From the NCBI RefSeq assembly GCF_012932145.1, contig NZ_MWOK01000002.1, forward strand, positions 62,001-126,000: a stretch of 64,000 nt of DNA, read 5' to 3'. Made by a program: the position numbers and the translations under genes. A model generated the notes under the pieces. It was given only the letters and a program-made list of their open reading frames with translations. It ran no database searches and was not told the origin of the DNA. This DNA comes from Acidovorax sp. SRB_14 (lineage in GTDB: Bacteria; Pseudomonadota; Gammaproteobacteria; Burkholderiales; Burkholderiaceae_C). Positions within the stretch are counted from its first letter, which is position 1; the number at the start of each line of letters is the position of its first letter. Positions 21,061 through 29,326 of the stretch are shown here, piece after piece.

Positions 21061-21327
21061 ATCGATCAAAGCCCGTGGCGCCCGGACACATTGCGGTTCT
21101 CGCAACGCTTCGCACAGCGATCGGGCGTGTGAGCTATATTGATTTGCATCGAGACAAGAAAACAAGGAATCGGGAAAGAAGACGGCAGCCAGGCACCGTG
21201 CATCGTATTTGAGTGCATTTGATGCAACATTTTACGCTCAGACACAAAAACGTCTAGTTTTTTGAACGCTTTTTTTAACTAAACGTTACTTTTGTCGCTA
21301 AGCATCCATTCCACTTGTGACTACGCC
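21061..21327. promoter_or_regulatory. Divergent intergenic region between fliM and the BetR-type regulator
   Basis: A 267-base region, AT-rich from about 21200, that must hold promoters for the minus-strand export/switch operon and the plus-strand regulator. It has the words TTTGATGCAA (21218-21227), TTTTACGC (21230-21237) and GACACAAAA (21241-21249), all of which recur in the fliE upstream region. No convincing sigma-54 (GG-N10-GC) element was found. Confidence 0.4.
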
Positions 21328-22215
21328 ATGCCTGAGAAAAACTACGCCGAGCCGCCAGACCCAGCGACAGGGAGCGAGCTCACCGAGACGCAGCCCACCA
21401 GTCTCATATCCCGGCGACTGCACGATTTCTTTGCCGAACAGGGACTGCCACGGCACAAGCATTCCTCGCAGCTGGCCACAATCCTCGGACTGTCGCGCTC
21501 GGGCGCCTTCCGCAAATTCCAAGACGGCGCGTTTTCCGCGACCGACCTGCAAAGCCTGGCGCGGCATTTTCAGGTGGACGTCAGCCTTTTGCTCAGCAGC
21601 CATCCGGTCGACGCAGACCAAAGCAATGGCGAGGCAAAGCCAGCCAGCATCGTCATTGGCGGGCGCACCATGGCTTGCAAAGCCTTGATCGGCACGGAAC
21701 TCGGACGCCACGAGCACTGTGAACTGGTGGCCACGCTCCAAGGCGCTGAATGGCTGGTGCAGCCCTACGCGGAAGCAAGCGGGGGCCAGCGGCACCGTGT
21801 CCACCAATTGACCGTCATCCCCACGCAACGCCAGTTACCGCGCATTGCAGTGCTGGAAGATGCGGCAGACCTGGCCGCCAACCTGAAAGACGCGCTCGAG
21901 GGCGCGGGATTCCGGGTCGAAGTGTTTTCTTCGGCCTCCGAACTGTCGTACGAATCGGCTGTTGCGCCGTTCGATGCCTACGTGGTCGACTGGTGGCTCA
22001 ACGGCAAGACTTCCGCCGCGGTGCTGCAGACGATACGCAAGGCCCAGCCCTCGGCGCCGCTGATCCTGACCACCGGCGCCATCGCCAACGGCAACGCCGC
22101 CGAGGACGACATCGCCCGCATCGCCATGGCCCTCCGCGTCCAGGTCATTGAAAAGCCCTTCCGCTTGGCCCTGCTGATCTCGCAGGTCAAACAGCTGCTG
22201 GGCGAAACCAGCTAA
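21328..22215 (+). CDS. BetR-type HTH plus receiver-domain response regulator
   Basis: A 295-residue cytoplasmic regulator with a reversed layout. Residues ~25-92 are a Cro-like/BetR helix-turn-helix (SSQLATILGLSRSGAFRKFQDGAFSATDLQSLARHF). Residues ~172-292 are a receiver domain: acidic pair E177-D178, phosphoacceptor D221 (VVDWWL), T249 and K276 (EKPF). The middle ~75 residues have no recognised domain. ATG 21328 is chosen over TTG 21292. It lies between the fliM and fliE operons, where lateral systems carry the sigma-54 activator LafK, so it is probably the master regulator of the locus. The convergent kinase ends 12 bases away. Confidence 0.75.
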   Translation: MPEKNYAEPPDPATGSELTETQPTSLISRRLHDFFAEQGLPRHKHSSQLATILGLSRSGAFRKFQDGAFSATDLQSLARHFQVDVSLLLSSHPVDADQSNGEAKPASIVIGGRTMACKALIGTELGRHEHCELVATLQGAEWLVQPYAEASGGQRHRVHQLTVIPTQRQLPRIAVLEDAADLAANLKDALEGAGFRVEVFSSASELSYESAVAPFDAYVVDWWLNGKTSAAVLQTIRKAQPSAPLILTTGAIANGNAAEDDIARIAMALRVQVIEKPFRLALLISQVKQLLGETS

Positions 22216-22226
22216 TCACGCGCAGT

Positions 22227-23411
22227 TCAGCCGAAAGTCTGCAAGGCGGAGCGCAGCCGCGCCACGGTGATCGGTTTCTCGAACTTGGCCGCGAACAGGG
22301 CGTCACCTGCGGCCTCGGACTCATGGTAGGCCGACAGCGCCACGATGGGCGTAGCCTGGTTCAACGCACCGGGCGCGCGCGCGCGCTCCGCCACACGGTA
22401 GCCGCTGCCATCCTGAAGGCGCAGGTCGAGCAGGATGCCGTCATACCTGGCCGCCACCAGCATGAGATCGGCCTGCGCTACGCTGTCGGCCACATCCACC
22501 AGCGCGCCCAGAGCCTGCAGCATGGTCTGCAGGCTGAAGCGCACATCGTCGTTGTCATCGACCACAAGAATCCGCCGCCGCCCCGGGGAAGGAGCCACCT
22601 CCATTGCCCCCTGCAGCACTTCGACCTCCACTGGCACCTGCACGATGAACACCGAACCTTCGCCGGGGCGGCTGAGCACGCGCGCCGTGCCATGCAGCAA
22701 CTCGGCCATCAGCCGCACGACCGCCAACCCCAGGCCGCTGCCTGAGCGTCCCTGGCTGGCGCGCACGAAAGGCGCCCAGACATCGATGCTGGCGTCGAAG
22801 CCCGGCCCCTGGTCCATCACGGCGACGGTGATCTGCGGCGGCGCCGCCTGAACCTGCAGGGAGCACACGACCTCCCCTGGACTGGCGTATTTGGTGGCGT
22901 TTGAGATCAGATTGGCGATGATCTGCCGCATGCGCGCCGGGTCGGTGATCACGCGCGGACACGGTTGGGGCTCGATCTGCACCGTCAGCCGCACACCGCG
23001 CTCGCGGGCGGCATCCTCGTATTCGGCCGCGATGATCTGCATCATCAGGTCCGGCTGGAACAACATTGTCGAGACTTTGAGGCGACCACCACTCAGCCGC
23101 GCGAATTCGACCGTGTCGTTCATTTGCGCCTCCAATTGCTGCGCGCTACGGCGCAGGCGCCGGAACGTCTGGTCGTCCGCAGGCAGCCTCCCACCCAGTT
23201 CGATCAACTCCACCGAACTGATGATGGTCTGCAAGGGAGTGAGCATCTCATGGGCCATCATGCCCAGAAATTCGTTGCGCTCCGCCAGGGTCTGCTGGGT
23301 CTGGAGCAAGGCCTGGCGCGCCCGACGCAATTGCAGCACGGCCAGCAGCATGATCCACCCCGCCGCCAGAACGAGCACCAGACCTGCGGCGGGATGAATT
23401 CCATAGTCCAT
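22227..23411 (-). CDS. Hybrid sensor histidine kinase
   Basis: A 394-residue membrane kinase. One N-terminal membrane helix (residues ~9-28) with no periplasmic sensing domain is followed by the dimerisation/H-box (MMAHEMLTPLQ, H54), the ATP-binding domain (N171 in NLISNATKYA, DQGPGF at 200-205, GSGLGLAVV) and a C-terminal receiver (VVDDND, D329, K379). It would phosphorylate itself and pass phosphate to its own receiver or to the regulator encoded convergently at 21328. The first His-region substitution HEMLTP instead of HELRTP is notable. What it senses is not evident; with one helix the signal could be within the membrane or cytoplasm. Confidence 0.85.
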   Translation of the reverse strand: MDYGIHPAAGLVLVLAAGWIMLLAVLQLRRARQALLQTQQTLAERNEFLGMMAHEMLTPLQTIISSVELIELGGRLPADDQTFRRLRRSAQQLEAQMNDTVEFARLSGGRLKVSTMLFQPDLMMQIIAAEYEDAARERGVRLTVQIEPQPCPRVITDPARMRQIIANLISNATKYASPGEVVCSLQVQAAPPQITVAVMDQGPGFDASIDVWAPFVRASQGRSGSGLGLAVVRLMAELLHGTARVLSRPGEGSVFIVQVPVEVEVLQGAMEVAPSPGRRRILVVDDNDDVRFSLQTMLQALGALVDVADSVAQADLMLVAARYDGILLDLRLQDGSGYRVAERARAPGALNQATPIVALSAYHESEAAGDALFAAKFEKPITVARLRSALQTFG

Positions 23412-23761
23412 TTATCGCTTTCTTAAATGGGTGGATCACCCTGGAGATACCGTGAGGCGCTGTGTCTGGCGACGGGCGCGTGCACATAGCAACATGTGAT
23501 GCCAGAAACTCCACAGTCCGCCTCCATGCACCCGGCAACGCAGGACTTGATTCTAGAGAAGCGGCAGACACCACTTTTACGCAACCAATTTTACAAAACA
23601 GAGCACTAGATGACACAAAACAACGAAGCACATATCTTTGATGCAAAAAACTCAGCACTTGCAAAACAAACATTACAATAATAAACAATTTGCAACCATA
23701 TGCAGACAACAAACAGGCCCAGCGTGCTGTCGTTGCTCTGTGCGCCTCAAGGAAATGCCCC
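23412..23761. promoter_or_regulatory. Upstream region of the kinase and fliE operons
   Basis: A 350-base gap between divergent kinase and fliE genes. I see no gene in it. From ~23560 to 23700 it is strongly AT-rich against the surrounding DNA. It holds TTTTACGC (23575-23582), GACACAAAA (23612-23620) and TTTGATGCAA (23637-23646), the same three words found upstream of the regulator and fliM. These are candidate regulator sites. No clear sigma-28 or sigma-54 promoter could be placed. Confidence 0.45.
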
Positions 23762-24103
23762 ATGAGTTCCGTCACCGGACAACTGATCAACGCCGATCTG
23801 CTGCAGATCCAGGGTTACCTGTCGGACATCTCCAAGCCCTTGATCGCGCCAGCGCAAGGCGAGAGTGCTCACGGGCATGCCGGCGCCGGTTTTGCCGACC
23901 GCATGTTGGAAGCGGTGCGAGGCGTCAACCAGCAAGACCATCTGGCGGCCGAAAAGATGGCGGCCGTGGACAGCGGCGCCAGTGACGACCTGGTCGGGGC
24001 CATGCTGTCCAGCCAGGAGGCCAGCCTGTCTTTCTCCATGTTGATGCAGGTGCGAAACAAAGTGATGGGGGCGATGGAAGACCTCATCAAGTTGCCGATC
24101 TAA
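23762..24103 (+). CDS. lfiE: Flagellar hook-basal body protein FliE
   Basis: A 113-residue FliE joining the MS ring to the rod. The C-terminal region (EASLSFSMLMQVRNKVMGAMEDLIKLPI) is the conserved FliE part, with 'QVRNKxxxAxxExM'-like spacing. ATG 23762 follows AAGGA by nine bases; a TTG at 23690 would add 24 residues with no FliE similarity. It is the first gene of fliE-F-G-H-I-J. Confidence 0.92.
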   Translation: MSSVTGQLINADLLQIQGYLSDISKPLIAPAQGESAHGHAGAGFADRMLEAVRGVNQQDHLAAEKMAAVDSGASDDLVGAMLSSQEASLSFSMLMQVRNKVMGAMEDLIKLPI

Positions 24104-24124
24104 GCCCGAGCGAAAGTCACACGC

Positions 24125-25795
24125 GTGAATGCTGCCCTGAAATCCGGCTGGGAGCGCCTGCGCGCCAATGGCGCGCCCGCACTTCCACCTGCATTCTTCA
24201 AGAATCTGGCTCCGCTGGTGCTGCTGGCTGCGGGGCTGACGGCCGTGGTGCTGATGTTTCTCTGGAACGCTCAGGCCGGCTATAAGCCGCTGTTCGGCGC
24301 GCGCGAAAAGGTCGCCACCGCCGACATGATGTCAGTGCTGGAAGCGGAACGAATTCCCTACCGCGTGCACCCCGACAGCGGCCAGGTGCTGGTGCCTGAA
24401 AAAAGCCTCGGCAAGGTGCGCATGCTGCTGGCTGCCAAGGGCGTGACGGCCAAGCTGCCGGCCGGGCTGGAGCTGATGGACCGCAACGATCCTTTGGGCG
24501 TGAGCCAGTTCGTCCAGGACATCCGCTTTCGCCGCGGCCTCGAAGGCGAGTTGGCGCAAAGCATCGCTGCGCTGGACGCGGTGGAGAGCGCCCGCGTCCA
24601 CCTGTCAATCGCCAAGTCGACCTCGTTCGTCATCAGCGATGGTACCCAGAGCTCCGCATCGGTGGTGGTTGCACTCAAGCCCGGCCACGTGCTCGCGCCC
24701 GAGCAGATCGCCGCCATCGTCAACCTGGTCGCCGGCAGCGTGGCCAGCCTCACCCCGCAGAGGGTGAGCCTGGTCGACCAGGCCGGCAACCTGCTCTCCG
24801 CCCACATCGACCTGAGCCAGGGCCCGGAGCCGCTGCACGGCAACGAGGCGGCCAAGCGCTACCAAGAAGCCACGCTGCGCAGCCTGCGCGACCTGCTTAC
24901 GCCGGTGTTGGGCGAAGACAACTTCAAAGCCTCCGTGACCGCCGAGATCGACGATGACCGCATTGAAGAAACGCTGGAGCAATTCGGGGCGGACCCCAAG
25001 GTCACGGCAGAGGCCGTGCGCGACGAGCAGGACCGCGCCCTCTCGGCCATCGGCGTGCCCGGCTCGCTGAGCAACCGTCCCGTCAACGCCACGCCAGCGG
25101 ACACGCCCCCCAACGAGGCCAACACGGCGCGCAAGAATGCCACCACGCGCCAGTATGCGTACGACCGCAGCATCAAGCAGATCAAGCGGAGTCGCAGCCG
25201 CCTGAGCAAGCTCAATGTGTCGGTGGTACTCAACAGCGCCGCCGCGCCCAAGGGCGCTGCCGACTGGAGTAAGCAAGACCTGGCCTACATCGAAAACATC
25301 CTGGCCAACGGTCTCGGCATCAACGCCGAACGCGGCGACAGGCTGGCCGTTTCGGCCCTGGCCTTCAGGGCCAGGCCCGAGCCGCCGGTCTGGTGGCAGC
25401 AGCGCGATAACCTGATCGATATGGGCACGCCCCTGGCCTATCTGGTGGGCGCCCTGCTGTGCTTCCTGCTGGTCGTGCGCCCGCTGCTGCGCAGCGTGCA
25501 AAAGCGCCTGGCTGCCGGCACCCCGCCCCTCCTCACGAACGGGCCGGCCCTCACGCCAGTGGTATCCCTGGCAGGCAAGAGCGCTCAAAGCGCCTCTGGC
25601 GCCGAGCACAGCACACCCGCCATCGCCCCCAACGCGATGCCTGTGGTGCCGCTGCTGGAAGACTACGACCTGCCCCCTCCCGGTTCTCCCGTCGATGTGA
25701 TGGTCAATCACCTGCGCGTACTGGCCAGCAAAGAGCCCGAGCGCGTTGCCGAGGTGGTCAAACAATGGGTACAAAAGCATGGCCGACCTGAATGA
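24125..25795 (+). CDS. lfiF: Flagellar MS-ring protein FliF
   Basis: A 556-residue MS-ring protein with two membrane helices (about residues 24-45 and 437-457). YscJ-like domain: NAQAGYKPLFGAREKVATADMMSVLEAERIPYRVHPDSGQVLVP, then DPLGVSQFVQDIRFRRGLEGELAQSIAALDAVESARVHL. The C-terminus (MVNHLRVLASKEPERVAEVVKQWV) is the FliG-binding tail. Start is GTG 24125; no in-frame ATG fits. The 3' end overlaps fliG by 17 bases. Confidence 0.94.
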   Translation: MNAALKSGWERLRANGAPALPPAFFKNLAPLVLLAAGLTAVVLMFLWNAQAGYKPLFGAREKVATADMMSVLEAERIPYRVHPDSGQVLVPEKSLGKVRMLLAAKGVTAKLPAGLELMDRNDPLGVSQFVQDIRFRRGLEGELAQSIAALDAVESARVHLSIAKSTSFVISDGTQSSASVVVALKPGHVLAPEQIAAIVNLVAGSVASLTPQRVSLVDQAGNLLSAHIDLSQGPEPLHGNEAAKRYQEATLRSLRDLLTPVLGEDNFKASVTAEIDDDRIEETLEQFGADPKVTAEAVRDEQDRALSAIGVPGSLSNRPVNATPADTPPNEANTARKNATTRQYAYDRSIKQIKRSRSRLSKLNVSVVLNSAAAPKGAADWSKQDLAYIENILANGLGINAERGDRLAVSALAFRARPEPPVWWQQRDNLIDMGTPLAYLVGALLCFLLVVRPLLRSVQKRLAAGTPPLLTNGPALTPVVSLAGKSAQSASGAEHSTPAIAPNAMPVVPLLEDYDLPPPGSPVDVMVNHLRVLASKEPERVAEVVKQWVQKHGRPE

Positions 25796-26810
25796 TGCGC
25801 TCCCCTCCGGAGGGGAAGCCAAGACCAGCAGCCTTGTGGAGCAAGCGGCCATCGTGCTGCTGTGCATGGGCGAAGAGCCTGCGGCGGCCGTCCTGCGCTG
25901 CCTGTCCCGCGAGGAGCTGCTGGAGGTGACGCAGGTCATGTCGCGGCTGAGCGGCATCAAGGTCGATGCCGTGAAAACCTCCATGCAGCGCTTCTTCGAG
26001 GACTACCGCGAGCAAAGCGGCGTGCACGGCGCTTCGCGCTCCTACCTCAAGCGCTCCCTCGATCTCGCACTGGGATCGGACATCGCCGGCAACGTACTCA
26101 ACAGCATCTACGGCGACGCCATCCGGCCCAAGATGGCCCGGCTGCAATGGGCTTCGCCCAAATGGCTGGCCGACCGCATCGCGCATGAGCACGTGCGCAT
26201 GCAGGCAGTCTTCCTGGCGTTCCTCCCACCGACCCAGGCCAGCATGGTCATCGAAGCCCTGCCAGAGGCGAGCCGCGACCTGGTGCTGTTGAACATGGCG
26301 CGCCTGCAGGAGATCGAAAGCGAGCTGCTGCTCGAGCTGGAAGAGATCGTGGCCCGCTGCCTCGATGAGCTTGGCACGCAAAGCGCCATGGTCGAAGGCA
26401 CGCGCCAGGTGGCAGAGATCATCAACCGCCTGACCGGCGACAAGCGTCAGATGGTGGAGCTGCTGCGCGCGCACGACCCGCAGGTGGTGTCCGAAATCGA
26501 AGTCAGCATGTATGACTTCTTCATGCTGTCGAACCAGACCGAAGAGGTGCTGACCCGCATCCTCGACGAGGTTCCGCTCGAACAATGGGCCATGGCGCTC
26601 AAAGGGGCTGAACCCAGCGTGCGCAATGCGATCCTGCGCGCCATGCCGCGGCGCCAGGCCCAAAGCTTCGAGGACCTGTTGCGCCGCGCCGGCCCGGTGC
26701 CCCTCAGCCGCGTGGATCAGTCACGCAAGGAAATCATGGCCCAGGTCAAGGTCCTGGCCGATGCAGGCGAAATCCAGATCCAGCTGTTTGCCGAAACCGT
26801 CGTCGAATGA
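25779..26810 (+). CDS. lfiG: Flagellar motor switch protein FliG (EHVR variant)
   Basis: A 343-residue rotor protein that contacts the stator. N-terminal domain: VEQAAIVLLCMGEEPAAAVLRCLSREEL. The middle-domain motif normally EHPQ reads E137-H138-V139-R140. The C-terminal torque domain is recognisable (AMALKGAEPSVRNAILRAMPRRQAQSFEDLLRRAGPVPLSRVD). ATG 25779 (MADLNDALPSG) lies within the end of fliF; the frame's earlier start at 25746 would add 11 unrelated residues. The EHPQ change is in the FliM-binding area, and FliM is divergent too. Confidence 0.93.
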   Translation: MADLNDALPSGGEAKTSSLVEQAAIVLLCMGEEPAAAVLRCLSREELLEVTQVMSRLSGIKVDAVKTSMQRFFEDYREQSGVHGASRSYLKRSLDLALGSDIAGNVLNSIYGDAIRPKMARLQWASPKWLADRIAHEHVRMQAVFLAFLPPTQASMVIEALPEASRDLVLLNMARLQEIESELLLELEEIVARCLDELGTQSAMVEGTRQVAEIINRLTGDKRQMVELLRAHDPQVVSEIEVSMYDFFMLSNQTEEVLTRILDEVPLEQWAMALKGAEPSVRNAILRAMPRRQAQSFEDLLRRAGPVPLSRVDQSRKEIMAQVKVLADAGEIQIQLFAETVVE

Positions 26811-27484
26811 AGAATCCGCGCCTGCACCGGTTTCCTCCGCTGGCCCAGCTGCTGGCACGCCCCCACGCCGTGCGAGGCGGAGACGCTGCGTCGGTCGCGG
26901 ACGGCTTTCAAGAAGGCATGGCGAAAGGCTATGAGCAGGGTCTGCAGGCCGGACGCCAGGACGGCCACGGCGAAGGCTTGGCCGAAGGCCGCCGCGAAGG
27001 CCTGCGCCAGGGGCAAGAGCAGGGCCGCCGAGAGGCCCTGGCCCTGTTCGCCAACCTGTCTCAACCGCTGGAGGCGGCGCTGCAGCAAGTCAACAGCCTG
27101 CAAGCCGATTACCAGGCGGCCATGCGCAAGGAAGTGGTGGAGCTGGTGGCCAAGGTGGCGCGCCAGGTCATCCGCTGCGAACTCGCTCTGCAGCCGCAGC
27201 AGCTGCTGGCCATGGTGGACGAAACCCTGGCCACCCTGCCCCGCGTGAGCGACGATGCGGTCGAGATCCGCCTCAACCCTGAGGAGTGCCAACGCATCCA
27301 GGAACTTCACCCCGAAAGCGCCCAGCGCTGGAGGCTGCACCCCGACCCCCGACTGGAGCCGGGGGAATGCCACGTCCATGCCGGCAACCATGAAGCCGAT
27401 GCCGGTTGCCGCCAGCGGCAGGCGGCCGTCATGGAGCAGATCAGCGCCCAGCTGATCGAGCCCATGCCCGAGGAGGCGCCGTGA
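26807..27484 (+). CDS. lfiH: Flagellar export ATPase regulator FliH
   Basis: A 225-residue FliH that ties the FliI ATPase to the C-ring and export gate. Residues ~25-75 have the typical glycine-repeat region (GFQEGMAKGYEQGLQAGRQDGHGEGLAEGRREGLRQGQEQG, GxxxG pattern), followed by a long helix and the conserved end (RLHPDPRLEPGECHV). ATG 26807 overlaps the fliG stop by four bases. Confidence 0.9.
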   Translation: MKNPRLHRFPPLAQLLARPHAVRGGDAASVADGFQEGMAKGYEQGLQAGRQDGHGEGLAEGRREGLRQGQEQGRREALALFANLSQPLEAALQQVNSLQADYQAAMRKEVVELVAKVARQVIRCELALQPQQLLAMVDETLATLPRVSDDAVEIRLNPEECQRIQELHPESAQRWRLHPDPRLEPGECHVHAGNHEADAGCRQRQAAVMEQISAQLIEPMPEEAP

Positions 27485-28791
27485 TCGCCGCCGCACTGCG
27501 CCGACTTGAACTGGGCGCCGTTCCCGTGGCCACGCCCACGGGGCGTTTGGTGGGCGCCTCGGGCCTGCTGCTCGAGAGCGCGGGCTGCGCGCTGCACACG
27601 GGCCAGCGCTGCCACATCGAGACCGCTGTCGGCGCATGGATCGAGGCCCAGGTCGTGGGTTTTCGGGAAGACATCTCCTACCTCATGCCTTTCAAGAAGA
27701 CCGAAGGCCTGTCCACGGGCGCCCGTGTGCTGCCCGCCTCGGAGCGGGGCGACCTCATGATTGGTCCGTCGTGGCTGGGGCGCATCGTCAACGGCCTGGG
27801 CGAGCCTCTGGACGGCCTCGGCCGCCTGAGCGGCGAGCATGTGCTGCCCCCCCACCCCCCACGCGTGCATCCACTGCGCAAGCAGCCCGTGCGCGACATG
27901 CTGGATGTCGGGGTGCGCGCCATCAACGGCATGCTGACCCTGGGCAAGGGCCAGCGCGTGGGCCTAATGGCCGGCAGCGGCGTGGGGAAAAGCGTGCTGC
28001 TGGGACTGATCACACGCCAGACCGAGGCCGACGTGGTCGTGGTCGGCCTGATCGGCGAGCGCAGCCGCGAGGTGCGCGAGTTCATCGAACGCTCGCTGGG
28101 CGCCGCCGGCCTGGCACGGGCCGTGGTCGTGATCGCGCCGGCCGACGAGTCGCCTCTGATGCGCCTGCGGGCCACCGAGCTGTGCCACTCGATCGCCGCG
28201 CACTACCGCGACCAGGGCAAGCATGTGCTGCTGCTGGTGGATTCGCTCACGCGCTATGCCATGGCCAAGCGCGAGGTCGCGTTGGCATTGGGCGAGCCCC
28301 CCGCCACGCGCGGCTACCCGCCGTCCGTGTTCAGCCTGCTGCCGCAGCTGGTGGAAAGCGCGGGCAATGGCGAGCACGAACATGGCAGCATGAGCGCGAT
28401 CTACACCGTGCTGGCCGAGGGCGACGACCAGCAAGACCCGGTGGTCGACACCGCGCGCGCGATTCTGGACGGCCACATCGTCCTGTCGCGCGAACTGGCT
28501 GAACGCGGCCACTACCCAGCCATCGATATCACCGCCTCCATCAGCCGCTGCATGGCGCAGGTGGCCAGCGCAGGGCACCTGCGCGCAGCGCGCAACCTCA
28601 AGGAAATGGTGTCGCGCTACCTGCAGGTGCGCGACATGCTGCCCCTGGGCGCTTATGTCGCGGGGGCCGACCCCACGACCGACCGTGCCGTGGCCCTGTA
28701 CCCACGCATCGAGGCTTTTCTGCACCAGGGCACCAACGAGGCCGCCCCCATGGCGCCGACGCTGACCCAGCTTGAGGGCCTGATGGCATGA
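27481..28791 (+). CDS. lfiI: Flagellar export ATPase FliI
   Basis: A 436-residue ATPase related to F1-beta. The Walker A motif GSGVGKS is at residues 165-171 and Walker B LLLVDSLTRYAMAKREV near 255; EGDDQQDPVVDTARAILDGHIVLSR matches the family. It powers loading of export substrates. The start is GTG 27481, overlapping the fliH stop by four bases; the longer frame to 27406 runs inside fliH. Confidence 0.95.
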   Translation: MIAAALRRLELGAVPVATPTGRLVGASGLLLESAGCALHTGQRCHIETAVGAWIEAQVVGFREDISYLMPFKKTEGLSTGARVLPASERGDLMIGPSWLGRIVNGLGEPLDGLGRLSGEHVLPPHPPRVHPLRKQPVRDMLDVGVRAINGMLTLGKGQRVGLMAGSGVGKSVLLGLITRQTEADVVVVGLIGERSREVREFIERSLGAAGLARAVVVIAPADESPLMRLRATELCHSIAAHYRDQGKHVLLLVDSLTRYAMAKREVALALGEPPATRGYPPSVFSLLPQLVESAGNGEHEHGSMSAIYTVLAEGDDQQDPVVDTARAILDGHIVLSRELAERGHYPAIDITASISRCMAQVASAGHLRAARNLKEMVSRYLQVRDMLPLGAYVAGADPTTDRAVALYPRIEAFLHQGTNEAAPMAPTLTQLEGLMA

Positions 28792-29222
28792 CGAACGGGC
28801 ACAGCCTTGGCAACCTGGCCCGGCTCGTGGAGCTGCGCCAGCGCGCGGTGGACCGACAGCTGGCCGAGGTCGCCGACAAGCAGAGCGTGCGCGAGCGCTA
28901 CCAGCGCAATCTGGAGCAGCTCGACAGCCTGTGTCGTAACGCCGGCCCCAGCGGCGCATCGATGGCCGTTTTTTCACTCAATAACGCCAACTACAAGCAA
29001 ACCGTCATGCAGTTGGCCGACACGCACCGCGTCGACCTGGCCTTGCACGACGCGGACCTGGCGCTGTCCCGCCGCGCCCTGGTGGAGGCTGCGCGCCAGC
29101 GCGAGGCCGTGGACCAGCTGCTCACGCGCCAGCGGCAGGCCCTGCAGCGGACACAGGCCGCGCAAGAGCAAAAGCGCCAGGACGATATGGCCTCGCTGGT
29201 GTGGCAGCGGAGGTCCGTGTGA
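28788..29222 (+). CDS. lfiJ: Flagellar export chaperone FliJ
   Basis: A 144-residue protein predicted to be one long coiled coil (LARLVELRQRAVDRQLAEVADKQSVRERYQRNLEQLDSL, then QREAVDQLLTRQRQALQRTQAAQEQKRQDDMAS). This is the normal form of FliJ, the FliI-associated rod that helps use the proton motive force. ATG 28788 overlaps the fliI stop. It ends the fliE-J operon and is followed by a hairpin. Confidence 0.85.
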   Translation: MTNGHSLGNLARLVELRQRAVDRQLAEVADKQSVRERYQRNLEQLDSLCRNAGPSGASMAVFSLNNANYKQTVMQLADTHRVDLALHDADLALSRRALVEAARQREAVDQLLTRQRQALQRTQAAQEQKRQDDMASLVWQRRSV

Positions 29223-29260
29223 CACGGACTTTTCAGCCCCGGCTTGGGTGCCATTTCAGT

Positions 29261-29284
29261 GGCGGCCGATTTCGGTCGCCTTTC
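29261..29284 (+). terminator. Hairpin between fliJ and fliD
   Basis: GGCGGCCGA (29261-29269) pairs with TCGGTCGCC (29272-29280), one G-T wobble, followed by TTTCC. It marks a likely end or attenuation point of the fliE-J transcript, with fliD starting 43 bases later. Confidence 0.5.
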
Positions 29285-29326
29285 CGTCAGACCGTTCTTC
29301 TTCAACCCCTTTGAAAGGACCCTGAC

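Noticed and set aside
23485-23505. Possible sigma-54 promoter (TGGC...GTGC) upstream of the kinase/fliE
   Set aside because: The GG and GC dinucleotides are not at the required spacing and the TTGC half is not present.
26931-27080. Tandem glycine-rich repeat region within fliH treated as a DNA repeat
   Set aside because: It is the GxxxG coding repeat that is normal for FliH, not a separate element.
29246-29272. Possible sigma-28 promoter before fliD (GCCGATTT at 29265)
   Set aside because: The required -35 element is missing 11 bases upstream (GGGTGCCA instead of TAAAGTTT); the sequence belongs to a hairpin.
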